This document shows, piece after piece, positions 1-7,190 of a stretch of DNA of 7,818 nucleotides. The first letter of the stretch is position 1; every line of letters begins with the position of its first letter. The position numbers were made by a program, and so were the translations under genes. The notes beneath the pieces are model-generated. The model made no database searches and was not told where the DNA came from. It was given only the letters and a program-made list of their open reading frames with translations. This DNA comes from an uncultured Lachnospiraceae bacterium. Lineage in GTDB: Bacteria > Bacillota > Clostridia > Lachnospirales > Lachnospiraceae. The stretch is taken from assembly GCA_902783765.1 (NCBI GenBank), contig CACZSB010000084.1, positions 1 through 7,818 on the forward strand, in the 5' to 3' direction.

Positions 1-977
1 CCGGAACCATTGTGGTATTTGAATCTACAGTTTATCCAGGTGTAACTGAAGACATCTGTGTTCCGATCATTGAAAAAGAATCAGGTCTCAAGTGTGGCAT
101 AGACTGGAAGATCGGGTATAGCCCGGAGCGCATTAATCCCGGGGATCGAGTCCATACACTGAAGACGATCCGGAAGGTTGTATCCGGGATGGATGAGGAA
201 TCCACCCGGGAGATCCAGAAGGTATATGATATTGTTATTAAGGCCGGCACCTTCCTGGTTTCGAATATCAGGACTGCCGAAGCGGTGAAGGTGGTGGAAA
301 ACAGCCAGCGGGATATTAATATTGCCTTCATGAATGAGATCGCCATTATCTGCGATAAGCTGAAAATCGATACGGCGGAGGTCCTGGCGGGCATGAATAC
401 AAAGTGGAATGCCCTGGGCTTTAAGCCGGGTCTTGTGGGGGGCCATTGTATCGGTGTGGATCCCTATTATCTGACCAATGCGGCGGAAAAACTGGGTTAT
501 CACAGCCAGATTATTCTAAATGGGCGGCAGGTGAATGACAGTATGGGGGCCTTTGTGGCCGATGCTGCCATAAAGGAAATGATCGAGGCAGGCATGGCTC
601 CCAAAAAGGCCACAGTGCTGATATTGGGCCTGACCTTTAAAGAAAACTGTCCGGACACCCGAAACAGCAAGGTGGTGGATATCATTAAGCGATTAAAGGA
701 ATTTGATATTGAACCAGTTGTTACAGACGCCTGGGCAGATGAAGCGGTGGCCAAACATGAATATGGCGTAGATCTTGTTCCCTGGGATGATATTCCTAAG
801 GCGGACTGCGTCATTGTGGCGGTGGGGCATAATGAATTCAGATCCATGTCCCCCATGCAGCTTAAGGAACTGTTTAAATCCGGGTTGTCGGATGCAGAAA
901 AGGTTCTGATTGATGTGAAGAGCCTCTATCGTATGGATGAGCTCAAGGCCTCCGGCATGCGCTTCTGGAGATTGTAA
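1..977 (+). CDS. Nucleotide-sugar 6-dehydrogenase, WbpA/TviB/CapL type (5' partial)
   Basis: This enzyme probably oxidises C6 of UDP-GlcNAc or UDP-GalNAc to the uronic acid with two NAD+, in the cytoplasm. The reading frame is already open at base 3 (G-T-I before the GTG at 12), so the gene starts upstream. About 100 N-terminal residues, including the NAD-binding Gly-rich loop, are missing, given a usual family length near 420. Numbering from the GTG at 12, the visible landmarks are ESTVYPG (4-10), GYSPERINPGD (35-45), the central helix with K93 and N97 (AVKVVENSQRD), and GGHCIGVDPYYL (143-154), whose C146 (codon 447-449) is the expected catalytic thioester cysteine. The C-terminal UDP-binding domain begins around LTFKENCPDTRNSK (207-220). 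ERINPGD and HCIGVDPYYL favour the N-acetylhexosamine dehydrogenases over UDP-glucose dehydrogenase; this is family knowledge. Which C4 epimer is used cannot be read from the sequence. The next gene starts 24 bases downstream. Confidence 0.93.
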   Translation, partial: GTIVVFESTVYPGVTEDICVPIIEKESGLKCGIDWKIGYSPERINPGDRVHTLKTIRKVVSGMDEESTREIQKVYDIVIKAGTFLVSNIRTAEAVKVVENSQRDINIAFMNEIAIICDKLKIDTAEVLAGMNTKWNALGFKPGLVGGHCIGVDPYYLTNAAEKLGYHSQIILNGRQVNDSMGAFVADAAIKEMIEAGMAPKKATVLILGLTFKENCPDTRNSKVVDIIKRLKEFDIEPVVTDAWADEAVAKHEYGVDLVPWDDIPKADCVIVAVGHNEFRSMSPMQLKELFKSGLSDAEKVLIDVKSLYRMDELKASGMRFWRL

Positions 978-1001
978 AAAGCTGATTGGGGCGGCAATAA
1001 C

Positions 1002-2093
1002 ATGAAGATTTGCTTTCTTGGATCGGCTAATAGTGCCCATATGGTCAAGTGGTGTAATTGGTTTAACGCCCGGGGCCATGAGGTTCATGTCATTTCCTTT
1101 ACACCGGGGGATATTGCAGGGGCCCGGGTTCATTTGATTGATCTGGGGGTCGATGCAGAGGGCAGCGACATGGGCAAGCTGAAATATCTGCTTTCGGGGA
1201 AACGGATCAAAAGGCTGATCCAGGATATCCGGCCGGATGTGGTGAATGCCCATTATGCCACCAGCTATGGAGCGGCTTTGGCCCTAAGCGGTTTTAAGGG
1301 ATATGTGTTGTCGGTTTGGGGCTCTGATATATATGATTTTCCGAAGAAGAGCCCCCTCCACAAGGCATTGTTGAAGTATAGTCTGAAAAAAGCAGGAACC
1401 CTTTTTTCCACCAGCCGGGCCATGGCGGTTGAGGCGGCAAAGTACACGGACAGAGCATTTGAAATCACCCCCTTCGGTGTGGATATGAGCTTGTTTAATC
1501 CGAATAAGAGAAGCCGGCCGGATACCGCCAAGGATCAGCAGGACTTTGTGCTTGGAACGGTCAAGGGCTTATCTGACAAATATGGGATAGCTTATATCCT
1601 GGAGGCGGTGGCGGCCTTAAAAAAGGAAGGTCAGATTCCCCTTCGCCTGCGTATTGCGGGAAGAGGCCCTAAGGAACAGGAATACCGCGAGCTGGCAGAA
1701 AAGCTTGGCATCAGTGATATCACAAGCTGGCTGGGCTTCATTACCCAGCAGCAGGCGGCGGAGGAATGGGCCAATATGGATGCGGCGATTATCCCCTCTA
1801 TCCAGGAATCCTTCGGCGTGTCTGCCGTGGAAGCCCAGGCCTGCGGAACGCCGGTGATTATTTCCGATATCCCAGGGCTCATGGAGGCCACGAATCCGGG
1901 TAAATCGAGTATTGTGGTGGGGAGATTTCAATCCGTGGAAATTGCGGAAGCCCTCAAAAAAATCTACCATGACGGGGACTTGCACAGGTCTATGAAAGAA
2001 CATGGCTTAGCATATGTACACGAGCATTATGAGTTAAACAAATGCTTTTTGCATATTGAGGCCTTGCTGGAAAAAGCGGCCATAAAGGATTAA
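1002..2093 (+). CDS. Glycosyltransferase, GT4-like GT-B fold
   Basis: This cytoplasmic, membrane-associated enzyme likely adds one sugar from a nucleotide donor to the lipid-linked repeat unit. It is 363 residues long, normal for GT4. The N-terminal Rossmann domain starts MKICFLGSANSAHMVKW and contains AHYATSYG (83-90) and VWGSDIYDFP (105-114). The linker has the typical FGVDMSLFNP (158-167). The C-terminal donor domain has LGTVKGLSDKYG (184-195), RIAGRGP (217-223) and WLGF (243-246). The E-x7-E motif is intact: E269 and E277 in ESFGVSAVE, followed by A-CGTPVI (280-286), as expected of retaining GT4 enzymes. The ATG at 1002 is preceded by a G-rich stretch (988-994, GGGGCGG) as a modest ribosome binding site. 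It lies 24 bases after the dehydrogenase and 5 bases before the next gene, so co-transcription is likely. Donor, acceptor and linkage cannot be predicted. Confidence 0.92.
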   Translation: MKICFLGSANSAHMVKWCNWFNARGHEVHVISFTPGDIAGARVHLIDLGVDAEGSDMGKLKYLLSGKRIKRLIQDIRPDVVNAHYATSYGAALALSGFKGYVLSVWGSDIYDFPKKSPLHKALLKYSLKKAGTLFSTSRAMAVEAAKYTDRAFEITPFGVDMSLFNPNKRSRPDTAKDQQDFVLGTVKGLSDKYGIAYILEAVAALKKEGQIPLRLRIAGRGPKEQEYRELAEKLGISDITSWLGFITQQQAAEEWANMDAAIIPSIQESFGVSAVEAQACGTPVIISDIPGLMEATNPGKSSIVVGRFQSVEIAEALKKIYHDGDLHRSMKEHGLAYVHEHYELNKCFLHIEALLEKAAIKD

Positions 2094-2098
2094 AGAAT

Positions 2099-3208
2099 AT
2101 GAAAAAGTGTATTTTTTATTTGCCCTATAAACTGGATGAGCATGGCATGGGAGCCCGTATGCTCAGACCCAGAAAAATGATACAGGCCTTTCGGGATATC
2201 GGCTATGAGGTCTATGTGATTGAGGGGTATTCCACCGCCAGGCGGCAGCAGATAAAGGATATTAAAAGAAGAATCGAGGGGGGAGAAAGGTATGACTTCA
2301 TGTATACGGAAAGTCATACGGAGCCCACGCTGCTGACAAATCCAAATCATCTCCCCACCCATCCCTTCCTGGATTTCGGTTTTTTCAATTATGTACGGAA
2401 AAAAGGGATTAAGATAGGGCTCTTTTACTGTGATATTTATTGGAAATTTGACTCATATGGAAGGGAATTACCCGCCTGGAAAAGGCGGGGGGCCCTGCTT
2501 GCCTATGGATTGGATATACAGCAATACAAAAAGCATTTGAGCCGTTTTTATGTTCCCGATTTAAAACTGTGTTCCTATTTGAATGAGGCAAAGTTAAGCG
2601 GCATGGCCGCTGAGCTACCTCCGGGCGCAGATAATCTTATTGTGGAATCTAAGAAATATGATCAACGGGACTTTAGTCAAGAGCCCCTTACTGTTTTTTA
2701 TGTGGGCGGTTTGGGCAATCAATATCAAATCGCCCAATTGGTAAAAGCCGTGCAGCAGACGGAAAACACCAGGCTCATTCTCTGCTGCAGAGAAGCTGAG
2801 TGGGAAAAAGAAAAGCTGAACCTTCAGCCCTATATCTGCCAAAGGGTCCAGATTGTTCACAAAAATGCGGATGAGCTGGAGCCCTTCTATCAGCAGGCGG
2901 ACATCTGCTCCTTGCTGTTCAAAAAAGATATTTATAGAGAAATGGCCAAGCCCTTCAAGGCCTATGAATACTTAGCTCATGAAATCCCGGTTTTATCTAC
3001 GAAAGGAACAGCCATAGGGGACTTTGTGGAAAAGAATGACATTGGGTGGAGTATTTCGTTTGATGCGGATGAAATATCAAAAACCCTCCAGGAGATTATA
3101 AAGAATCCTGCCTGCTTGGTGAAGAAAATCGATAATTGCAGAGAAACAAAGACCACAAATCTGTGGACATCAAGGGCGGAGCAGGTGGTAAAGGATCTTG
3201 TGAAATAG
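2099..3208 (+). CDS. Divergent GT-B glycosyltransferase (GT4-related)
   Basis: This is a probable second repeat-unit glycosyltransferase of 369 residues. It starts like a GT-B Rossmann domain: MKKCIFYLPYKLDEHGMGAR, then FRDIGYEVYVIEG (31-43). The segment TNPNHLPTHPFLDFGFF (80-96) followed by GLFYCDIYWKF (107-117) resembles a glycosyltransferase subgroup with a conserved 'D-I-Y-W' signature; this is recalled from family knowledge and was not searched. The donor domain has FYVGGLGNQYQIAQL (200-214) and KPFKAYEYLAHEIPVLST (284-301), where E290 matches the second Glu of E-x7-E. The first Glu is not at the canonical spacing: position 282 is Met, and the nearest Glu is E281. The ribosome binding site AAGGA (2085-2089) lies inside the last codons of the preceding gene, with 5 bases between genes, so the two are probably translationally coupled. 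No signal peptide or membrane segment is evident. The sugar specificity is unknown. Confidence 0.85.
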   Translation: MKKCIFYLPYKLDEHGMGARMLRPRKMIQAFRDIGYEVYVIEGYSTARRQQIKDIKRRIEGGERYDFMYTESHTEPTLLTNPNHLPTHPFLDFGFFNYVRKKGIKIGLFYCDIYWKFDSYGRELPAWKRRGALLAYGLDIQQYKKHLSRFYVPDLKLCSYLNEAKLSGMAAELPPGADNLIVESKKYDQRDFSQEPLTVFYVGGLGNQYQIAQLVKAVQQTENTRLILCCREAEWEKEKLNLQPYICQRVQIVHKNADELEPFYQQADICSLLFKKDIYREMAKPFKAYEYLAHEIPVLSTKGTAIGDFVEKNDIGWSISFDADEISKTLQEIIKNPACLVKKIDNCRETKTTNLWTSRAEQVVKDLVK

Positions 3209-3229
3209 AGCCCGGGTGGAGAGTAGTTA

Positions 3230-4603
3230 ATGTTATTTTTCCGGATTGCAATAGTCATATGCGTATTTTGCTTGGTGACTTTTCTGTTCCGCAAAGCCAG
3301 CGGCAGCCTGAAATTCACCAAGCTGAATATGATAAGCCTAATATACTATTTTATGATCCTTTTCAATTTGATAGGTGCCTCTCTCATATATCTTGGGCTG
3401 AGGGATCATTATTTGATTCAAAAAATCAAACTGTCTTCCACCATCGATACCAGCTATTATGCCCTGGCCTATGCAATGATCATGCTTCCACTGGTCTTGA
3501 TGGTTATGAAGCTGATTCTCTCGCGTTTCGCTAAAAAGCGAGAGATCAATGCCTATGTGGCCTCGGATATTTATTTTAATGCCAATATGATAAACATGCA
3601 GGGCCTTGTTCTTTTCCTGATGGCCATCTGTACCCTGGCAACGGCCTATGTATTTATCAATCTGGGATATATCCCCCTGCTTTCCATGATTCGCGGGGAG
3701 AATCTGGATGCCTTAAGACAAAGCGGGAATCGATTTTTCTCCGGGAACCAGTATGTTAAGAACCTTCTCATGACAAGCTTAACGCCTTTTGTATCCTACC
3801 TGACATACATATATTTCAGGATTACAAAAAGAAAATCCTGGTGTTTTATGTTTTGCTATATGGCCCTGCTCAGCGTGATAGTCCTTACATATGATTTCGC
3901 AAAGTCCCCGATCATAACTTATCTTTTGGGCCTGTATCTTCTGGAAGTCGTGATGGGGAATGTGAAGAATAGGAAGCGCTTTAATAAGCTGGCCATAGCG
4001 GCGGCGTCGCTGATATTGTTCTTTTATGTGGTGGTGGCGGATGTGGGGGCTTCACTGTTTTCCATATATACCGGCCCCATAGGAAGGATAATCTTTACTC
4101 AGATTGCCACACTATTTCTGCATGTGGAGGCTTTCCCCCTGCACCATGCCTATTTAAACGGTGCAAGCTTTAATGGCTGGATGTCATTCTTGTTCCCTGC
4201 GGCCGAGGGCCTGCGGTCGGGCAGAGTCGTGATGTCAATATACAATGCAGCCGGTGTGGAATCTAATACGGCAGGGGTCATGAACACGGTTTTCATTGGG
4301 GAGGCTTATGCGAATTATGGCTTTACAGGCATTCTGGTGGCACCCATTGTTTTTGGGATTATCATAGGGCTTTTTGCCTATTTATTGCCGAGTTTGAAGA
4401 AGTCTCCCGTTTCGATTCTGCTTTATGTGCAAATGACGCTGCAGTTTGTTACCATGATTGAAGGCGGTTTCGTGGATATTCTCTACAGCGCCTCCACTAT
4501 TTTTATCATATTGCTTGTTATTGTTTTGAAGATTGTGGCCGGCCATCCGGGCCGGCGAAAAAAGACCGGCCTATCGATTTCCGGGATAGAGGAAAAGCAT
4601 TGA
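3230..4603 (+). CDS. wzy: Oligosaccharide repeat-unit polymerase (Wzy type)
   Basis: This polytopic membrane protein of 457 residues likely joins undecaprenyl-linked repeat units on the outer face of the cytoplasmic membrane. It has about 11-12 hydrophobic segments, near residues 1-20, 33-56, 76-98, 120-145, 175-197, 205-224, 228-244, 254-279, 287-299, 363-387, 394-410 and 416-436. The large hydrophilic region between about 300 and 362 would be the extracytoplasmic loop. It ends in GVMNTVFIGEAYANYGFTG (349-367), which resembles the 'GE-YaNfG--G' signature of the TIGR04370-like polymerases. Wzy proteins diverge strongly, so the call rests on topology, that signature and the adjacent flippase and glycosyltransferases. 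A good ribosome binding site (GGTGGAG, 3215-3221) supports the ATG at 3230. GC content is low, about 41% by hand count over 3301-3660, typical of serotype-specific polymerases. The C-terminus is basic (GRRKK, 441-445), suggesting a cytoplasmic tail. An O-antigen ligase is a less likely alternative. Confidence 0.87.
   Translation: MLFFRIAIVICVFCLVTFLFRKASGSLKFTKLNMISLIYYFMILFNLIGASLIYLGLRDHYLIQKIKLSSTIDTSYYALAYAMIMLPLVLMVMKLILSRFAKKREINAYVASDIYFNANMINMQGLVLFLMAICTLATAYVFINLGYIPLLSMIRGENLDALRQSGNRFFSGNQYVKNLLMTSLTPFVSYLTYIYFRITKRKSWCFMFCYMALLSVIVLTYDFAKSPIITYLLGLYLLEVVMGNVKNRKRFNKLAIAAASLILFFYVVVADVGASLFSIYTGPIGRIIFTQIATLFLHVEAFPLHHAYLNGASFNGWMSFLFPAAEGLRSGRVVMSIYNAAGVESNTAGVMNTVFIGEAYANYGFTGILVAPIVFGIIIGLFAYLLPSLKKSPVSILLYVQMTLQFVTMIEGGFVDILYSASTIFIILLVIVLKIVAGHPGRRKKTGLSISGIEEKH
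4538..4556 (+). other. Perfect 7-bp GC hairpin near the 3' end of wzy
   Basis: The arms GCCGGCC (4538-4544) and GGCCGGC (4550-4556) are perfect complements around a 5-base loop. The structure sits 43 bases upstream of the wzx start and within wzy codons for residues 437-443. No T-run follows, so it is not an intrinsic terminator. It could affect mRNA stability or the Wzy to Wzx ratio, or be incidental to the GC-rich codons; the sequence cannot decide this. Confidence 0.35.
4588..4593 (+). promoter_or_regulatory. Ribosome binding site that fixes the TTG start of wzx
   Basis: AGAGGA inside the last codons of wzy, with a 6-base spacer before the TTG at 4600, is a strong Shine-Dalgarno match at ideal distance. 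The ATG at 4604 is in another frame and hits a stop after three codons. The next in-frame ATG would remove about 156 residues, including the conserved flippase N-terminus. The TTG is therefore the only plausible start. Confidence 0.8.
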
Positions 4604-5877
4604 ATGCATTGCTGAAAAAAACAAGATATTTATTGAAGGATGGCTTCTTTCACATCCTGGGCTCCACCTTCATAAACAAAATCATCGCGTTTCTTACGAA
4701 TATCGCGCTGGTCAGAATCCTGTCAAAAAGCGATTATGGCGTTTTTACGGGTTCATTTAACGCGTTTTATATCGTATTCCTCTTTTCGGGCCTGGGCATT
4801 ACCAGCGGGATTCTGTTTTTTTGCTCCAAGGATATAGCAAAAGAGGATAAGGGAGAATACTATCGATTTTCCTTCAAGTTTGGAATTCTATCGGAACTGT
4901 TCCTTTCCGCTGCCTTGATTCTGTACGGCGTATTTGGAAAAGTCGGCATCGAAGAAACGAGACCATATATTATTTCCCTGGCAGGCCTGCCCTTTATCGC
5001 TTTTATATATGACTATCTCTCGATTGTTTTAAGGGCCGAGAAGGACAATGTGAAATATGCCAGGCTGATGAACCTGAATTCGGCTTTATATTTGGTCTTT
5101 GGAGCCTTGGGAGCCATGCTTGGCGGCATTGCGGGCACGATTGCCGGCAGATATTTGGCCTATATAATAGCCGGCATCATAGGCGGCATCTATTGCAAGG
5201 ACTACATAAAGCTCGGACCGGGAAGATATTTGCCCAAAGAAAAAAGGCTGGATATTGTAAAATATTCCCTAAAGGCGGGTATAACCAGCGCGCTGAATGT
5301 GTTGCTTTATAGGCTGGATGTGGCCGTGATTGCCATTGTAGTGGCGAATTCAGCCATCCTGGCCTCTTATAAAACGGGGGCGGCGCTGCCGGAAAATGTA
5401 AACTTTATTCCGCAATGTGTCATGATTTATTATCTTCCCATTTTTATACAGAATCTGAAGGATAGGGAATGGATCAAGAGAAAAACCAGGGAGATTTACC
5501 TCTTTGTGGGTGGGATCAGTTTATTGATCGGACTTATCATGATTATTTTTGCCCCTTTTATCGTGAAGCTGTTATGGGGCGAAAAATATCTTGATGCCGT
5601 ACCCTGCATGCGGGTTTTGGCTGTGAGCTTCATGGTTTTATCCACATTTCGAACCACCAGCACCAATATTCTTTTGGCCTTAAAAAGGGCCGGTTACACC
5701 ATGTTTGTCAGCCTGATAGCGGGCCTTAGCAATATCGTCCTGGATGTTTTTATGACCATGCGTTATGGCTCCATCGGGGCGGCCTATGCCACCTTGATTG
5801 TGACGATACTGGCCTCGCTGCTTTCATTCCCCTATGTGATCTATATTATCTATTCGGGTAAAAAGTCTTACGAGTAG
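4600..5877 (+). CDS. wzx: Polysaccharide repeat-unit flippase (Wzx, MOP superfamily)
   Basis: This membrane protein of 425 residues probably flips the undecaprenyl-linked repeat unit across the cytoplasmic membrane. The N-terminus has the family pattern FINKIIAFLTNIALVRILS (24-42) followed by KSDYGVFTG (43-51). The C-terminal half has LLWGEKYLDAVPCMRVLAV (324-342) and YGSIGAAYATLIV (389-401), both hallmarks of the polysaccharide synthesis/MATE-like group (PF01943/PF13440). Hydrophobic segments recur throughout, consistent with about 12 transmembrane helices. The length is within the normal 400-480 range and nothing appears truncated. The start is TTG, whose last two bases plus the next A form the wzy stop codon (TTGA overlap at 4600-4603), with a strong ribosome binding site inside wzy. 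Translation of polymerase and flippase is therefore probably coupled, and the weak start codon may hold Wzx below Wzy. Assignment to the fold is firm; the repeat unit it moves is unknown. Confidence 0.93.
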   Translation: MNALLKKTRYLLKDGFFHILGSTFINKIIAFLTNIALVRILSKSDYGVFTGSFNAFYIVFLFSGLGITSGILFFCSKDIAKEDKGEYYRFSFKFGILSELFLSAALILYGVFGKVGIEETRPYIISLAGLPFIAFIYDYLSIVLRAEKDNVKYARLMNLNSALYLVFGALGAMLGGIAGTIAGRYLAYIIAGIIGGIYCKDYIKLGPGRYLPKEKRLDIVKYSLKAGITSALNVLLYRLDVAVIAIVVANSAILASYKTGAALPENVNFIPQCVMIYYLPIFIQNLKDREWIKRKTREIYLFVGGISLLIGLIMIIFAPFIVKLLWGEKYLDAVPCMRVLAVSFMVLSTFRTTSTNILLALKRAGYTMFVSLIAGLSNIVLDVFMTMRYGSIGAAYATLIVTILASLLSFPYVIYIIYSGKKSYE

Positions 5878-5899
5878 GAAAAGAGAAAGGACATCTGTC

Positions 5900-7132
5900 A
5901 TGGCAAGCTCTGCTGATATGAATAAGCAGCTACTCTTAATCATAAAGCACATTCTGCATGGATCTACGGATCAGATAAAAGATCTGGAGAAGGTGGATTA
6001 TGCTGCTTTGCTTGAAGGGGCCCTGGAGCACGGCGTTGCCAATACCATTGCCGACTTTGTATGTGCTCAGAAAAAGGCTCCGGACAGTGTAAAACAGCAA
6101 TTTCGCAAACAGTGGGCTGTGATCTTCAAGCAGCAGACCTTATGCGATCTGGCACTGCGGGAATTATATGGCGAGCTGGATAAGCACAAAAAACGGGGCC
6201 TGTTTCTAAAGGGCGTTTTGCTGAAGGCCTTTTACCCCCAGGTTTATCATCGTTCCATGAGCGATATTGATGTGTTTATGGAAGAGCAAAATATGGAGGC
6301 AGTCCAGGCCATTATGGGGCAGGGCGGATATGAGAACGGAAAATTCGGACAGGATAATCACTATGAATATATGCGCCAGGAGATGGTGAAGGTGGAATAT
6401 CATCCGGAGCTGGTGGCCCTGGAAAGTGATTATGGCAGGCGAATTTTTACAGGGATTCATCCGGAGGCAGTGTCCATAGCCGACCACATGGAAATCTGGC
6501 ATCATACAATTCCCCTGGATGGTCATGAATATGCCAGGCAGCTGGAGCCGGAGTACCATTATTTGTATGTGATCATGCACATGATGAATCATTTTCTGAC
6601 CGCCGGCACGGGGATACGATCCCTGATGGATGTGTGGGTCATGAATCGTCATTATGCAGGCAGTTGGGATCGGGGGCGGATAGAGGCGCTTCTGGCGGAT
6701 TACGGCCTCCTGAATTTTGAAAAATATGCTCTGGCCCTGGCTCATAAGTGGTTTGATTTGGAGGACTTGCCATATTTACCCAAAGAAATCCAGGGAGCTG
6801 TTTTGACGAATTATGAGGATTATATTCTCGAATCGGGTACCTACGGAAATAAGGAACGCTCCTTAGTCAAGCAAATGAAGAATCAGGCCAGCGGCATGTC
6901 TAAATTAAAATACATGGCCGGACGCTTCTTCCTGCCCTATGGGCAGATGAAAGAGGAATATCCGATCGTGGAGAAATGCCCGATCCTTTTACCTCTCCTG
7001 TGGCCATATCGGGTTTTCGATATGTTTCGGAAGAGAGGAAAGAGCACAAGACAGATTTTGAAATTGGTGCTAAATGCCGATCAGAAGCGGGTGGACAGGC
7101 AGCAGGCCCTGATGGATGCCATGATGGAATGA
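5900..7132 (+). CDS. Nucleotidyltransferase-fold protein, NTP_transf_5-like (PF14907), unknown role
   Basis: This 410-residue protein has no signal peptide, so it is probably cytoplasmic. The core resembles the uncharacterised nucleotidyltransferase family: FLKGVLLKAFYP (102-113), R118, then SDIDVFM (121-127) with D122 and D124 as the likely metal-binding pair, and VEYHPEL (165-171), where E166 fits a third acidic residue. A helical part follows with HMMNHFLTAGTGIRSLMDVWV (227-247), where family members carry a similar H...H...GIR-L-D pattern. Near the C-terminus a hydrophobic stretch (ILLPLLWPYRVF, 362-373) may touch the membrane. All putative catalytic residues are present, so it looks active. 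The reaction is unknown; nucleotide transfer to a protein, lipid or glycan intermediate are all possible. The ribosome binding site (AGAAAGGA, 5884-5891) supports the ATG at 5900. It lies 22 bases after wzx, probably as the last gene of this operon. GC content is about 49% (6181-6420). Confidence 0.85.
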   Translation: MASSADMNKQLLLIIKHILHGSTDQIKDLEKVDYAALLEGALEHGVANTIADFVCAQKKAPDSVKQQFRKQWAVIFKQQTLCDLALRELYGELDKHKKRGLFLKGVLLKAFYPQVYHRSMSDIDVFMEEQNMEAVQAIMGQGGYENGKFGQDNHYEYMRQEMVKVEYHPELVALESDYGRRIFTGIHPEAVSIADHMEIWHHTIPLDGHEYARQLEPEYHYLYVIMHMMNHFLTAGTGIRSLMDVWVMNRHYAGSWDRGRIEALLADYGLLNFEKYALALAHKWFDLEDLPYLPKEIQGAVLTNYEDYILESGTYGNKERSLVKQMKNQASGMSKLKYMAGRFFLPYGQMKEEYPIVEKCPILLPLLWPYRVFDMFRKRGKSTRQILKLVLNADQKRVDRQQALMDAMME

Positions 7133-7141
7133 GCCTGCGAA

Positions 7142-7161
7142 TTCCTCTTCCCTTTCCCCTT
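7142..7161 (+). other. 20-base uninterrupted pyrimidine tract
   Basis: Every base from 7142 to 7161 is C or T. The tract begins 9 bases after the stop codon of the nucleotidyltransferase and ends at the AT-rich block of the candidate promoter. In the RNA it would be an unstructured CU-rich segment, compatible with Rho loading, but it is too short to call a Rho site. Confidence 0.3.
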
Positions 7162-7176
7162 ATTATGATGTATACT
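7148..7176 (+). promoter_or_regulatory. Candidate promoter upstream of the chain-length gene
   Basis: TATACT (7171-7176) matches five of six bases of the sigma-70/sigma-A -10 box. It ends an AT-rich block that also offers TATGAT (7164-7169). At a 17-base spacing the -35 position would be TTCCCT (7148-7153), only three of six, so this would be a weak or activator-dependent promoter. Transcription would begin around 7183, leaving a leader of about 45 bases that contains the hairpin at 7191-7213. It is the largest gap between genes in the window, which makes a promoter here plausible. Confidence 0.35.
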
Positions 7177-7190
7177 ACCCCCAGACTCTT

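Noticed and set aside
693..1253. Antisense open frame of 186 codons across the dehydrogenase/glycosyltransferase junction
   Set aside because: It overlaps two strongly supported genes on the other strand, has no recognisable domain, and is rich in His, Pro and Ile as expected of a shadow frame.
2701..2730. JUMPstart/ops-like element (GGCGGT)
   Set aside because: Only a short partial match, inside a coding region and not in a leader. The ops element also belongs to RfaH-dependent enterobacterial loci, which does not fit the other signs of a Clostridia host.
3136..3534. Open frame of 132 codons on the + strand overlapping the start of wzy
   Set aside because: It overlaps the end of the glycosyltransferase and the start of wzy in another frame. 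The wzy frame has the membrane-segment pattern and a good ribosome binding site; this frame has neither.
6206..6745. Antisense open frame of 179 codons inside the nucleotidyltransferase
   Set aside because: It lies wholly within a gene with conserved motifs, its composition is unusual (many His, Ile, Met), and no convincing ribosome binding site or domain supports it.
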